Assembly (NCBI GenBank): GCA_023375675.1
Contig: JALQBC010000008.1
Location: forward strand, 62,001 to 126,000
Reading direction: 5' to 3'
DNA from: Cytospora piceicola
Taxonomy: Eukaryota; Ascomycota; Sordariomycetes; Diaporthales; Cytosporaceae
DNA length: 64,000 nt
Made by a program: the position numbers and the translations under genes. Each line of letters begins with the position of its first letter. Within the stretch, counting starts at the first letter, position 1. The notes beneath the pieces were generated by a model. That model worked only from the letters and a program-made list of their open reading frames with translations. It was not told the DNA's origin and did no database searches. This document shows positions 25,322 through 36,124 of this stretch, one piece after another.

Positions 25322-25735
25322 TGTCATGCAGATCTGGCTTACGAATAGCACAACGCGGTTTGCCACCTATGTACGTCTAGGTATGTTGGCCATACGGGCT
25401 GCGAACAGCACAATGGCGGTTTACTACCTATGTACGTCTAGGTATGTTGGCCATACGGGCTGCGAACAGCACAATGGCGGTGTACTACCTATGTACGTCT
25501 AGGTATGTTGGCTATGCGGGCTGCGAACAGCACAATAGCGGTTTACTACCTATGTACGTCTAGGTATGTTGGCTATGCGGGCTGCGAACAGCATAATGGC
25601 GGTGTACTACCTATGTACGTCTAGGTATGTTGGCTATGCGGGCTGCGAATAGCACAATGGCGGTTTACTACCTATGTACGTGTAGGTGTGTTGGTCATGC
25701 GGGCTGCGAACAGCACAATGGCGGTGTTCATGGAT
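25322..25735. repeat. 61-bp minisatellite, about seven tandem copies
   Basis: Units begin near 25322 (diverged), 25383, 25444, 25505, 25566, 25627 and 25688, each exactly 61 bp apart. The unit contains ATGTTGGCYATRCGGGCTGC, GAACAGCACAATGGCGGT and TACTACCTATGTACGTCTAG. Inner copies differ by a few transitions; the first and last copies are the most diverged and the last breaks off in the GTGTTCATGG flank. Because 61 is not a multiple of 3 the frame changes each copy, so it is not a protein repeat. The unit end resembles the dispersed CCTA...TAGG intergenic motif. Confidence 0.97.
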
Positions 25736-25739
25736 TACT

Positions 25740-26354
25740 GATTACCAGGTTCTTGGGGCGCGACCCATGTAGTGGAAGGACTTGGGTGCCGTCACAAGGA
25801 GGCCCTGGCATTATTGTTCGTTAGCAGGGCGAGATGTGTGCTTGGATGCGGGCTTGATTTGCCAGTCAGCCCCCTGCCTGCAGTGCATTATGCAGTCACT
25901 TCATCATGCAAAGTCGCCTAACGCATAGCACACTCGTGATTTATGAATGCTACCCAGACGACGAACACCTCAGTTGCGGTAAGGATATGCAGCTTGTTAC
26001 CAGTTGACCCAGTTGTGGTATTCCCCACAATGCACATACACATACATAGAATTGCTAGAGGGAACTCAAGCGCTGCGCGTGGGGCCTCACACGAGGAATG
26101 GATTCAGACAGAGCTACTAAATGGCTTTATAGTCAGTGTGGAGTATTCCGGTAATAGAGATCCGGAGAACCTTCTGTTTTACCGTTCTGGCGCAGAGAAA
26201 GAACCTAAGACGCATGGTGCAATATCAACTTTTCGAAACGCCTAACTACTGCGTCAATTGGTATTTTCTTGTAGACAACTACTGTTCCATTCGAGAGTGA
26301 CCAATCCTGCTAGAGATCGGCCGCGGGCTCCGATCAGAGGACGAAACCTCGATC
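25740..26354. other. Intergenic, upstream of the C2H2 regulator
   Basis: No supported gene. This is the likely promoter of the C2H2 regulator. Short TACACATACATA-like and GTGTGTGC words are present. Confidence 0.5.
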
Positions 26355-27966
26355 ATGACACCGAAGATGAATATGGCAAGAGGAAACGATGAAATCCATG
26401 TGAATGAGACGCTTTGGTCCTGTGTACGTTTTAAGAGTGATGATACCCTACATACTCACTCAGTATGGAGATTTCAAGGCTGACCCAAGAACTCTGGTTA
26501 CTTAGCATATCTGCGGCTTTGGCGGCATGAGCCTCATGCAGCCGAAGTGCACTTCATCCCCACCCTGTGGTCACACCCGATGCGTTGATTGCAAATATGA
26601 GAGTGTCGCACTGAAACTGAATGGGTATGGGAAAGGATCGAGAACGCAGCAGAAACTAGGAGGAACTTATACTTTGGGGGACGATGCGGCTCTGCTGGGT
26701 CCTTCGGCAGAGCCTCAACAAATTTCAAGCATGACAAGCGAATCATGCACCACATCCCAGGACACTTGTCCCACCAATGCAGCACAGATTCAGCTTAGGC
26801 CTGACACCCCCAACACATTTCACTTACATCAGGCCCCCCGGCAGAGCCTCAACCAGTCAGACGACATCAGCATCTCACACCTGGCCAACGACACTCAGGA
26901 CTCATTGGACTGGTCTTTCTTTGGTCCCCTTGCGTTGGAAAACCAGGAACCAGCTGGTGACCCTATCGCCTTAAGTGGGGGCCCTCGATACAATGACGCC
27001 TTTGTACACCCTCCTGCTCCTCGGAGGGATGAATTGGAAAGCCGTCTTCTCTCATTCCACCCTTCCAGGGTGGAGGACTCAGATTTCGAAACCTCCTCGA
27101 CGTCTCCGAGTACACGCACCCCAACAGCCGACAGGGTCGTACTCCATAGCAGTGGCAATGATTTCCAGAAGGGTTCTCAGGATGGGGGTTCCAGGTCTCA
27201 CAAGAGAGGGCCCAAGAGCCCAAGGATATTGTCAAAGCATATTCTTCCGCCCAGCCAAAATGAAGAAGGTTTTGCCTGTCCCTTCTGGAAGAAAGACCAG
27301 GATCGTTATCGGGCGTGCTTCAAGGTCGAAGGATATAAACGCATCAGAGATGTAAAGCAACATCTAAGGCGTAAGCACTTGAAGCGTCCTTACTGCCTCC
27401 GATGTGGAGCGCAGTTCAAGGACGAGGACCAGTTGGAGAAGCACGCACGTGCTGTCAACCCATGCCATTGGGATGCTGGAGTCTTCATGGAACCCGACGG
27501 CATCACAAAGAGTCAGAGGGATCTCTTAGCTAAACATTCTGCACGCAACGGTGGTGATGCCGCACAGTGGGGGAATATATGGGACATCGTCTTCCCCAAT
27601 CACAAGGAACAGAAGCCGAAATCCCCTTACGTCCATGCAGGCCAGTCCGAGGAACTATCCTCTTTCATTGGTTTCTTCCAATCTAGGTGCCGGCCTTACT
27701 TGGAAAAGATCCATGAACCCACGTTCATTGATCGTTTCATTGAAGTTTTCAACGAGATGCACGGACTTTGGGAAACGCAAAGGGGGCTCAGCCTCAGCAA
27801 ACAGCTTGCGTGGCCTGGAAATTATGTGTCCAGTACAGCTCACATCAACAGTGACACAATCAACGACGCACACAACTTCAATTACTGGCCCAGGTTGACG
27901 GAATTTCCACCCTCTTTCGCGCCAATAGATGACATATTCATGACGGATATGGTACCTGAAATATAA
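26355..27966 (+). CDS. Fungal C2H2-type zinc finger protein
   Basis: Two exons, 26355-26423 and 26506-27966, with an 82-bp intron (GTACGT...CTTAG, branch CTGAC), giving 509 residues. I chose the upstream exon because it completes an N-terminal zinc-binding element: WSCHICGFGGMS followed by C-x5-CGHTRCVDC. The spliced junction (WSC|HIC) restores the W-x-C-x2-C-G pattern seen in this fungal family, whereas the ATG at 26527 would cut it off. After a Ser/Thr/Pro-rich linker comes a C2H2 block: FACPFWKKD, YRAC, IRDVKQHLRRKH, YCLRCGAQFKDEDQLEKHAR. This 'FACPF-x-K-K-D' arrangement is typical of ascomycete proteins annotated as C2H2 regulators. The C-terminal part (FIGFFQSRCRPYLEKIHEPTF) is unassigned. 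It is followed 330 bp later by a convergent dead FAD oxidase. Confidence 0.85.
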
Positions 27967-28298
27967 ACGCAGCACTCAGGGGCCACACTCGAAATGCACG
28001 GCTGGACCTCGGGAGCCTGGGGCCCCGGATCCGGGGCGATGTTACCTGTCGCTATCCGGGAGAGCCTACTCCATAGCAGTGTTGTCATCGTCGACGGCCC
28101 GGGATCCATGTTCTGGATAGAGGAAGTTATGCCTTGTAAGAGGCAATGTTTTGTTCCCATATCCACCAATCCAAGCTGGGTTACTCTCGAGATATCATTC
28201 GAGGCCTGCGCCCTTTTATCCGCTGAAACTCTGTCAAAAACAAACAACTGCTACGAATCGACGGTGTGCTGCGCAGCCGTTTTGCTTTTCACAAACTT

Positions 28299-29450
28299 TT
28301 ACTGATTGTTTTTGAAACAGTCAGATACCCTAGTTTGAACCACCCTAGCCGGATCATACTTCTCCGCCGCCTCTCTCATTCTCCTGATATCATTATCGCC
28401 ATATGTTGACAACGGATTCTGTGATCCATCCAATTTATTCACGTACCGGGAATCAAGAGCATCACCTAAAGACGGCGCGTCCGCCTTGACCTTGTCCAAG
28501 CTGGCCTTCCAGTTTGAATTTAGGAAGATGGCCTGTACCAACTTCTACGTTTGAACTGGGATGGTTATGACCAGGATAATAGCATCGTCTTGAATGGGAT
28601 CAATACCCAGCATCATGTTACCTTGGGCTGCTAAATGCTGGGTGAGGGATAGAGGAAGAGAGGCCGAAGGACACCATATGCGACGAATTTACTACTCGGG
28701 ATATACTGTGTCTTCATGTATTCCACTAAATATGTGAGAACATGGACAGTTATCCTGCCGATACGGGCATTCATTGTTGAAGTTGCAGGGAAGCCAGATG
28801 TCGCCAGTGGAAAATCAGGTACAGGTGGTCGATATGTATAGTTCATGATACTGCAACAAGGCTCCCAACTTACCATTTGTCCGAATGAATCAGAGACCTG
28901 TAAGCTTCAGTAGCCAGGGACCTTGTTTCAGGTTCTCGTTGCCCTGGAACGGCAAGGGAATACTTCATCGACATCAATGATGGAATTGGCGACACTATCG
29001 AGGTGTGTCAAGACGCCCATGACAAAAACATCTTCCTTTTGTAGACTTTGTTCCCAAAAATCCATGATGTGCGCGTCAGGGCTGTCGACCACATCAATTC
29101 CTACTGTGAAACTAGCAATGGCATTGGTAAGTGCATTGTCTGGCTGCTAAGGTAGATAATGCTCCCATTCCAAACAACATGTGCCGGGAAAGAAATCATA
29201 TCGAAGTGCGTGACGATGCCAGAGTTATTCACTATTCCTGCCTCATTTGAAAACGCTGAAGGGTTCCTGGTTCTTTTGCTCGCTTGGCCCCGATTATGCT
29301 GCCATCGGCTACCACGACCTGGTGGTTACCCTAGGGTAATAACATGGGCATGTTCTGGTCCGAGCCGAATTCATTGGATTGAGCAGTCTTGGACAGCACG
29401 TTGGGAAAGGTGGTATGTTTATCACGGTATGCTGAAGCGATATGTAGGCA
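28299..29450 (-). pseudogene. Broken FAD-linked (BBE-type) oxidoreductase
   Basis: The order of fragments on the minus strand matches the C-terminal two thirds of a berberine-bridge-like FAD oxidase. They are NHQVVVADGSII, then SGIVTHFDMISFPAHVVWNGS, SFTVGIDVVDSPDAH, EDVFVMGVLTHL, LTQHLAAQGNMMLGIDP, an in-frame TAG after IPVQT, and NWKASLDKVKADA ... NPLSTYGDNDIRRMREAAEKYDPARVVQTRV to a natural stop at 28299. At least two frameshifts and the TAG interrupt it. The N-terminal FAD-binding half with the His and Cys attachment residues is not seen. Such enzymes often serve secondary-metabolite pathways. It is convergent to the C2H2 regulator. Confidence 0.8.
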
Positions 29451-29870
29451 AGAAGACAAGGATGCGAACAAAATCCCCGTAACTGTGTGATGGTGACGGG
29501 CGAATATGATCTACACGTATCGGCACGTGTGATTAGACAGGTGCGGACATATATGTAGTGTACCTATTTCAACGGTACGGATCCGCAACGGGTAAGCACA
29601 CGGCCCGGGGCGCTGATATCAGCGGCTGTGTTGTTACGGAACTGTGTACGGCAGCTGTCATCTCCATGGGAAGCTTATCCCGGATAGGGTTGAAACGTTT
29701 CAAGACGGATGCTGATCCCTTAAAACCCCTGGATGACCTTGTCACCGGCCTGCCGTTCAAGCCGTAATAATGGCGGAGATGGATGCCATGTACGCACGGA
29801 TCAGTACAGGCCTTGGGGACGGAAGAAGTTAGTGGTAGGACGGCGGCAAAGACATCCAAGACTACCTACT

Positions 29871-29910
29871 ACATACCTACTTAGGTAGGTAGGTACCTAG
29901 TACGTACGGT
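29871..29910. repeat. Palindromic CCTACTTAGGTAGGTAGGTACC tract
   Basis: ACATACCTACTTAGGTAGGT runs into AGGTACCTAGTACGTACGG. It is the same family of intergenic tract as elsewhere in the window. Confidence 0.8.
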
Positions 29911-30654
29911 GTATTCAAGACAACCTAGGACGTAGGACGATAGCGGCCACGCAAAGGTGGTCAATGTCCTTAAAGTGCTCTTTTGTCGGAGGTCAATCAT
30001 TCATGAGTCCCCCCCACAGCAGGGCTATCATGTGACACGAAATGAGATTTGCTCGGGATTATCTTAAATAAAGGGGAAACATGACAGGATGCTTTCTGGA
30101 TAGTGAATATGGGAAGATGTTGAACCCCGGTTTCCGGCACATTAGCGATTTTCTGTGATCCAAGTGACAAGAACGAGAAAAAAATGGAATAGTTGAGGTT
30201 GAATAACGAAAACAAAAAACACTCACAAGAAGATCTCTAGTACCTAGGTATATTTTGGTATGGGAGGGGGTTGTTGTATCAGATTGGTTCGGGTATACCC
30301 AGTAGTACGTACTACACCGTTCTAGAAGTCCCGAGGTCGCTCCGTTTCACCCCACATTTCCATTTCCAACGGCCCGCTAAGCCTCAAACGTCAGGAACGT
30401 GTGAGGAATGACGCAGCTTGGGAGCTACTACAAGGTACCCCTGATACTTAGGTACGCAGGGTACGCCAACCCACCTACCGTAATCGACCCCAATTAATCG
30501 CACTGGACATCTGGAATTAGATACCGTACCACACACCATGCCTGGCCACCACGAGGGGGGATGGGGAATGACCTCCTCTTCCTTGCTGGCCAGTCAGAGT
30601 CTGGTCGATAGACGCGGCCCCATCTCCTCTTCTCTTGTCTGGCATTGCATTCAC

Positions 30655-30701
30655 ATTTGCATCTGGCATTTGCATCTGGCATTTGCATTTGGCATTTGCA
30701 A
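30655..30701. repeat. 13-bp tandem repeat ATTTGCATCTGGC
   Basis: Three full copies and a partial fourth (third copy ATTTGCATTTGGC) in the upstream region of the GT31 gene. Each unit holds the octamer ATTTGCAT. Confidence 0.9.
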
Positions 30702-31223
30702 TACTGTTCTCTCTGTCTGTTTCTGCTCTGCCAAGGAAATTCGTCCAAACCTAGCAGCAGCGAAGATCCTGGACGATCTTCACTCTGAACAGCACATTCG
30801 GCCCAATCAGCCTATTCACTCTTGACCCTCTCTCGATCCTCCTGACCCTCTTTCTTTCTAACTTCCCAACTTCCTACCTTGCTGGCTTGAGCCGTCCAAA
30901 ACCCTCCGCGACGACTACAGCCCTGCCTACTCCCAGCCAGCCTCTCTGCACACCTTACCAACCTCTATTTCGACCTCCGTCACATTCACATCCACACTTC
31001 GGTACAGTGCAGTACGATACAGCAACTGCCCACTCGACGCCGTGCGACGATACCGACAACCCTCGTCCCATCTCTGAACGATCAGTCACAGCAACAATCA
31101 AGCACTGTTGCCACAGTCTGATTCTACCTACCTATCCATAGCTGGCCCTACTCGACATTTCGCGCACGACCTCGCTTCCTACTTCGAAACACTTCGACCC
31201 CTCCGACATGACAAGATAGCGCC

Positions 31224-32747
31224 ATGCTCATAACATCGCGCTTCCAACGAGTCGTGCCCATCCTGGTCCTCCTCTTCCTCTGCATCTTCATCCTCTCCTC
31301 CTCCAGGTTTCGGAACAACGCCCTCGTCAGTTCAATATCAGACAAGATCGGTAGCGAGCAACATGGAGAACCACCAAAGTCTGAGGCCGCCCTGGAAGAG
31401 GAGGCAAAGTTCAACACACTACCTACAACCCCGGCCTTGAGACCACCGCTGGCCCCAGGACAATGCATCCCGGAGATAGAGTTCCTGAGGCGCGAGGATA
31501 TGGAGCTGACCGACAGCATCATTTACTCGAGGCGATGCGTCAAGCCCACGTTCTCCAACGATGTCGACCGCGAGACTTTGAACAAGATCGACGGGCCGCT
31601 CATTACCCAAAAGACCAATATCAACCTGACCTCTTGCTCACAATTCGAATCTCTTCCCTGTGACGAGCTTGCCATCACCGTACCACCGCCCTATCCCGAG
31701 CAAAAGTACACCCACTTCGTCTTCGGTGTAGCCACATACTACGATCGAATGATCCTAATGCTGTCCAATTTCGAGCACTGGCTGGCCGGAAGTGACGCTC
31801 TGCTCGTCGCCGTCATTGTCGACCACGACGGCCGCGACCTCATGGCCCTCGAGGAACTCTTCGCAGCGCACAACATAAGGTTGAAGACTGCAAATGGTGA
31901 TCCACAACTCACCATTGACCAGAATCATTTCGTCATGCTGCGGCCCGTCGTGCACAACATCACTCCCGAGACGAAATGGGTCGGCATCCTCGACGATGAC
32001 ACTTTCTTCCCCTCCATGTACGCCCTCAGCCAAGCCCTTGACGAGTATGACTACACCAAGGAATTGTGGCTGGGGCAGCTGTCGGAAGACTTCTTCTCTG
32101 TCCGATCATGGGGTTTCATGGCCTTCGGCGGTGCAGGTGTTTTCTTGTCCGTGCCACTGGCGCAGAAACTCGAACCAAATATGGAGCAATGCCTAGAGGA
32201 AGCAGCTCTCCCATCAGGCGATGGCATGCTGCGTGACTGCGTATACTACCATTCCAAGACAAAGCTAACCCTTGTTCCGGGGCTGTACCAACAAGACATG
32301 CGAGGCGACCTTTCGGGCTTCTTCGAAGCGGGCCTGAAGCCACTGTCCCTGCACCACTGGGCGAGCTGGTATCAAGAGCCTGTGGCCAAGATTGCCCAAG
32401 TCGCAAAGATATGCGGTGATTGTTTCTTGCAGCGGTTCCAGTTCGGCGACGACATATTATTCTCAAATGGCTACTCGGTTGCCATGTACCGCAGGGGGGT
32501 TGATAAGCTGAACCTCGACTGGATGGAGGCCACATGGAACCAGAACGGGCCCGAGTTCGACTTCAGCGTTGGCCCCCTTAGACCGGCGCTCAAGAAAGAC
32601 CAGAAGAGGAGTTATAGGCTCAAGAACGTGGAGTGGCTCGAAGACGGAAGCTTGAGGCAGGTCTACGTGTATAAGGCAGACTGGAAGAGCGGGGAGACGA
32701 TGGATGAGGTGTTCGAGATGCTGTGGGATCCCAAAAACTCCAAGTGA
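31224..32747 (+). CDS. GT31-type glycosyltransferase, Golgi type II membrane protein
   Basis: A single exon of 507 residues. A short basic head (MLITSRFQR) precedes a hydrophobic signal anchor at about residues 10-25, then a Ser/Glu-rich stem. The luminal domain has HFVFGVATYYDR, LLVAVIVDHD, and the metal-binding acidic triad in KWVGILDDDTFFP (Asp257-259). These are followed by WGFMAFGGAGVFLS, DGMLRDCVYYHS and LKPLSLHHWASW, the usual order for fringe-like enzymes of CAZy family GT31 (fungal DUF604-like group). Such enzymes add beta-linked sugars from UDP-sugars to glycoproteins or wall glycans; the exact donor and acceptor cannot be told. Several Cys pairs and Asn-x-Ser/Thr sites fit a secretory location. 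Its long leader holds the 13-bp repeat. Confidence 0.88.
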   Translation: MLITSRFQRVVPILVLLFLCIFILSSSRFRNNALVSSISDKIGSEQHGEPPKSEAALEEEAKFNTLPTTPALRPPLAPGQCIPEIEFLRREDMELTDSIIYSRRCVKPTFSNDVDRETLNKIDGPLITQKTNINLTSCSQFESLPCDELAITVPPPYPEQKYTHFVFGVATYYDRMILMLSNFEHWLAGSDALLVAVIVDHDGRDLMALEELFAAHNIRLKTANGDPQLTIDQNHFVMLRPVVHNITPETKWVGILDDDTFFPSMYALSQALDEYDYTKELWLGQLSEDFFSVRSWGFMAFGGAGVFLSVPLAQKLEPNMEQCLEEAALPSGDGMLRDCVYYHSKTKLTLVPGLYQQDMRGDLSGFFEAGLKPLSLHHWASWYQEPVAKIAQVAKICGDCFLQRFQFGDDILFSNGYSVAMYRRGVDKLNLDWMEATWNQNGPEFDFSVGPLRPALKKDQKRSYRLKNVEWLEDGSLRQVYVYKADWKSGETMDEVFEMLWDPKNSK

Positions 32748-33700
32748 GGTACACACAGGCGGGAAATGGCAACAGTGAAGCATAGATTCCCATGTGGAGT
32801 GGAATGGCGTAAAGTTCGAGCGGCTTGGGCGGTGCACGGTTTGGCGTCCGGTGTTCTTCTCCTTTACACCCGCGAGGCATGACCAAAGCGGAGGAATCCC
32901 GGCGGTTGGGCCGCCTGCAAGCAGCTGTGCAGGGATTTCACGCTGCTCCATGATATCCGGAGCGGCTGCATATACATATATATGGCGAGGCTTCAACGTG
33001 CATGCTTGATGCTGGAGTTTGGCATGACTGAATAATGGGATTGGCTCTTTGAAGCATTGACAATCATTGAGATAAAAGGTTTCTGAAGTGACTCTTTGAC
33101 CTGAGACTAAACTAAACGCACTAACCGAGCCTACTGAGATGTCAGTAAAACAAAAACACTGAAGTGCGTCGCGTCGCGGTCGAGGCTAGAGGCTGGCTCA
33201 AGTGCTTGCTACCTACTTACGCCCCAAATCAAGTATAAATATTGAGCTCCAAGATATTGCTCGGGAAATTTGTCGGCAGCCACCATTGAGGCCCTTTCAT
33301 TACCATCTCTTTCTGTTGCAGGAACACACACTTTCGCAAAGCGGCCTTTATGACCCCACGGAAACACTCGGCCTCGGCTTCCTCCGGCCGCGAAGTTGCG
33401 AAGTTTCCAACCGTCGTGACCGCCTGTCCTACTGTCGTGACCGTAAATCTTCATTGCTTATTTCCGCAGACAGCTCCCCCTTCTTTTTTCCCAACACGAA
33501 ACAGGGAATAAGTAAATATAGTCCCTTGGATAGCAAAGCAGATAGACCAGGTGGTTCACAGAATTGCCCACGAGAGGGCCCGCACCGCCGTCACGGAAGC
33601 AAAGGAAGACGTTGCCAGCGCCTAAGATGCATGCATAGAATACTGCTGTTTTCCGCATACTATGTGCGTAACCCACGGGTGCTTCACCTGGGCCCGTCTC
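32748..33700. other. Intergenic after the glycosyltransferase
   Basis: A 3' flank and a gap with no supported gene. The long plus-strand frame at 33202-33738 has no recognisable motif and is disordered in composition. Confidence 0.5.
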
Positions 33701-33714
33701 CTTCTTCGCCATTC

Positions 33715-34440
33715 CCTTGGCAGGATTTACTGCCGTGAAAGAGTCGCTGGGCCTACTACGTGACCTGCATGAGGAGGATTACTGGAGCATACGCAAGTGG
33801 AACCCTGCGAGCGCCAACCGCCCAACTTGTTCCTGCGCTGTACATCCGCCTAGGGAGAGGCCAGGAGGTCTTCGGCTTTGTGAACAGATGGGCTGCTGAT
33901 GAATCTGGCGGTTGGAGTGAGGGCGTCTCCAGTTCAACTGGTGCATGTGATGCCGATTCCTTCGAACATCCGGACTTCTAAGTTCAGGACTGGTCTAGGC
34001 CGGAGCGTGGCTCACACAGCTGCTATGTATAACATTGATCAAGATCCGCCTTCTCTTTGACGTTCGGGCCTTATCGACCCTCGCTCGTATCCTGCATGGT
34101 ACCCTTCCGCAGGAGATCATCGACTGCATCTACACGGAGCTCGCTGGCAATGCTTTCTCTTCTCGATTTATACCCATGAGAGGAACGCCATGCTCTTGAC
34201 TGGTGGCATAGATGGTAAAGAGACAATAGTCTGCTCGTCAAGGCTACTACCCCGTCCAACCCACGAGTCTGGCATCAGCTGCTGAGACATTTGGGCTTGG
34301 CTGTGGCAAACGTCGGGCCGATTCATTCCACACCAGACGACGAGGCGTTCTGGTGGGTGCAGCATCTCTGTCCGTCGTGGAAGGAGACGTCGGGGGCAGT
34401 CGAAGCCCTCAGGAAGGTGATGATTGCAGTCGGTCTCGTG
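33715..34440 (+). pseudogene. Relic resembling fungal MYND-finger-associated proteins
   Basis: Broken stretches in changing frames: LGLLRDLHEEDYWS, then TAQLVPALYIRLGRGQEVFGFVNRWAAD, then DADSFEHPDF, then IKIRLLFDVRALSTLARIL and GTLPQEIIDCIYTELAG, then DDEAFWWVQHLCPSWKETSGAVEALRKVM. The order 'PALYIRLGR-x-QE-x-x-x-FV', 'DADxFExPDF', 'IKIRLLxDVRAL', 'PQEI', 'W-x-E-T-x-GAVE-x-L' is one I associate with ascomycete hypothetical proteins that carry an N-terminal MYND finger. No finger is visible here. Frameshifts and stops separate the pieces, so it is dead if the reading is right. Confidence 0.45.
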
Positions 34441-34756
34441 ATGGATGATCAACAAAGATTACCCGTTTCATGTCCACGACCAGTTTGTCGGGTCCGCCAA
34501 GGCGGCGATCTTCTACGGAATAAATACAATTAATAGCCGGCGCCGTCAGCCGGCAAATCGAGCTCCGCTTCACCGACGTCGGCCGGTCCCGACCCTGATA
34601 AGGGGCCGGCATTCAATATCGTAATCATCCGTAACCATCCAGGTGTCTACAGACTCTTGACTTTTGCTCTTCACATGTTACGAGGACGAGGTTACCGAAA
34701 CAACTCATCTATATACATTACGCACCAGTAAATTATAACCACCCCAAACTGCAGTA

Positions 34757-35587
34757 ATGGCCTCGACATCGAAAGATGTCGCATCCGAGTTCTTCCCGCC
34801 GCGGTCACAGCCCACCCAGGAACAAATCGACGCCGTGAGCCCTTTACCACTACATCCTGGCCATCACCAGGCGTGTCTCAGTTAAATTAACTAACAGGTG
34901 ATTACAGAACATGACCAAAGTTCTCGCCCTCCAGAGCTTCGCCCGCACCCAGCATGGCAAACGCCCCTTCGCAGCCATCCTCGTCGGGCCTGACCATGAG
35001 ACCCTCCTGCTGATGCACCAGTCCGTGTCACACGTGGACCACGCCGAGTCTTCACTGGCGCGGTTGAGCGCATCTCATTATTCTCAAGCTTACCTCTGTA
35101 AGCGCACACCCCGGGAAGAAGCAAGCCTGGTTCACGGCTCTTTGCCTTCGTGAAACGTATCACTATGTCTCACAGGGCTAAGCAAACTCCCCCCCCCCCC
35201 ACCTGCACCCGACAACTCCCCTCCCGCCAAAAGGCCGCCCACGAGTGAACCGTTCTCTTCATCCTTGGCTAACATGTGGCGTGAATCACAGGGCAGTGCA
35301 CCCTCTACTCCACATGGGAGCCCTGCGCCATGTGCTCTGCGACGATATACTGGGCGAACATTGGGCGGCTGGTCTATGGCGCAAGTAATGAGGAGCTGTA
35401 CAAACTGACGGGGCCAAAGAACAAGGAGAACTTTACGATGAAGTGGAACTGTAGGGAGATCATTGCCGGTGGGCAGAAGGATGTTGATATCATGGGCCCG
35501 CTGACAGGGACATGGGAGGAGAAGGTTGTGGAGGATGCGGATGGGTATTGGAGCGTTGTGCGGAAGCAAATAGAAGAGAAGGCATAG
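34757..35587 (+). CDS. CMP/dCMP-type nucleoside/nucleobase deaminase
   Basis: Three exons, 34757-34834, 34908-35097 and 35292-35587, encode 187 residues. The introns are GTGAGC...TTACAG and GTAAGC...TCACAG; the second is 194 bp and holds a C10 run. The zinc site of the cytidine-deaminase fold is complete: HAE (His71, Glu73) and PCAMC (Cys101, Cys104) within STWEPCAMCSATIYWANIGRLVYG. Glu73 is the proton shuttle. This arrangement fits guanine or related base/nucleoside deaminases of the tRNA-adenosine/guanine deaminase branch, used in purine or pyrimidine salvage; substrate cannot be settled. There is no signal peptide, so it is probably cytosolic. It is convergent with the surface protein 540 bp downstream. 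Confidence 0.87.
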
Positions 35588-36124
35588 ACTGTGTACGACT
35601 TAGGATGTTGCATACGACAAAGTGCATTAGGCGTGATCCTGTCTGGGTTTGAAGAAGTCGAAGGACTGTCGGAAAGTTCGAGAGAAGGCAGTGTCTTCAG
35701 GGAGTGTGAAGCGATCCCATACCAGGTAAAATGTCTGCAAATGGAGGTCACCCCAATCGACAACTTTGTGAGCCTTCTCGATCATTCGTATGTTTGATGA
35801 CTGTCACCACTTGGTAATGGGGGAATGTTGCGGAGTTTTACGGCATGCATGTGACTGAAAGGCATTAATTACATGCGTATAATATTGCGCATTCGCAGGT
35901 GAGCACCCACGGTCTATAATTATCGAATTGCTAGGGCTGGAGACATTTTCCTTCTCTTCTCCTTATGTATTATGTGAAAGGTAGGTTCGCCAAGGGGATT
36001 CCAGAAAGGAATCAATCGACCGTTCAGATGTGATAGATTTTGTGTACTATTATGAACCGCGCATGCGCGTGCGGTTTTTTGATGAAGGCCTCTGATGCAT
36101 GTGCAAACGTAGCAGGTGACTTCT
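35588..36124. other. Convergent 3' intergenic region
   Basis: Lies between two converging genes. A perfect GCGCATGCGC palindrome at about 36059-36068 is followed by TGCGGTTTTTTG, which gives a hairpin-like element; its meaning is unclear. Confidence 0.5.

Larger units (their letters stand above)
29451..31223. other. Intergenic and 5' leader of the glycosyltransferase
   Basis: No gene seen. Holds a palindromic tract (29873-29909), a TACCTAGGTA at 30241-30250, a 13-bp repeat (30655-30701), and a long pyrimidine-rich leader (30826-31223) with many CCT and ACC words, typical of a fungal 5' UTR. Confidence 0.6.

Noticed and set aside
25248..25824. ORFs running through the 61-bp repeat
   Set aside because: The period is not a multiple of 3 and the frames are produced by the repeat itself.
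19690..29450. RIP as the cause of gene decay
   Set aside because: Lesions seen are largely frameshifts plus a C-to-A stop; no clear excess of TA over CA/TG was evident by eye, though an index was not computed.
33202..33738. 178-codon plus-strand ORF
   Set aside because: No domain or splice signals; its end runs into the MYND-like relic in another frame.
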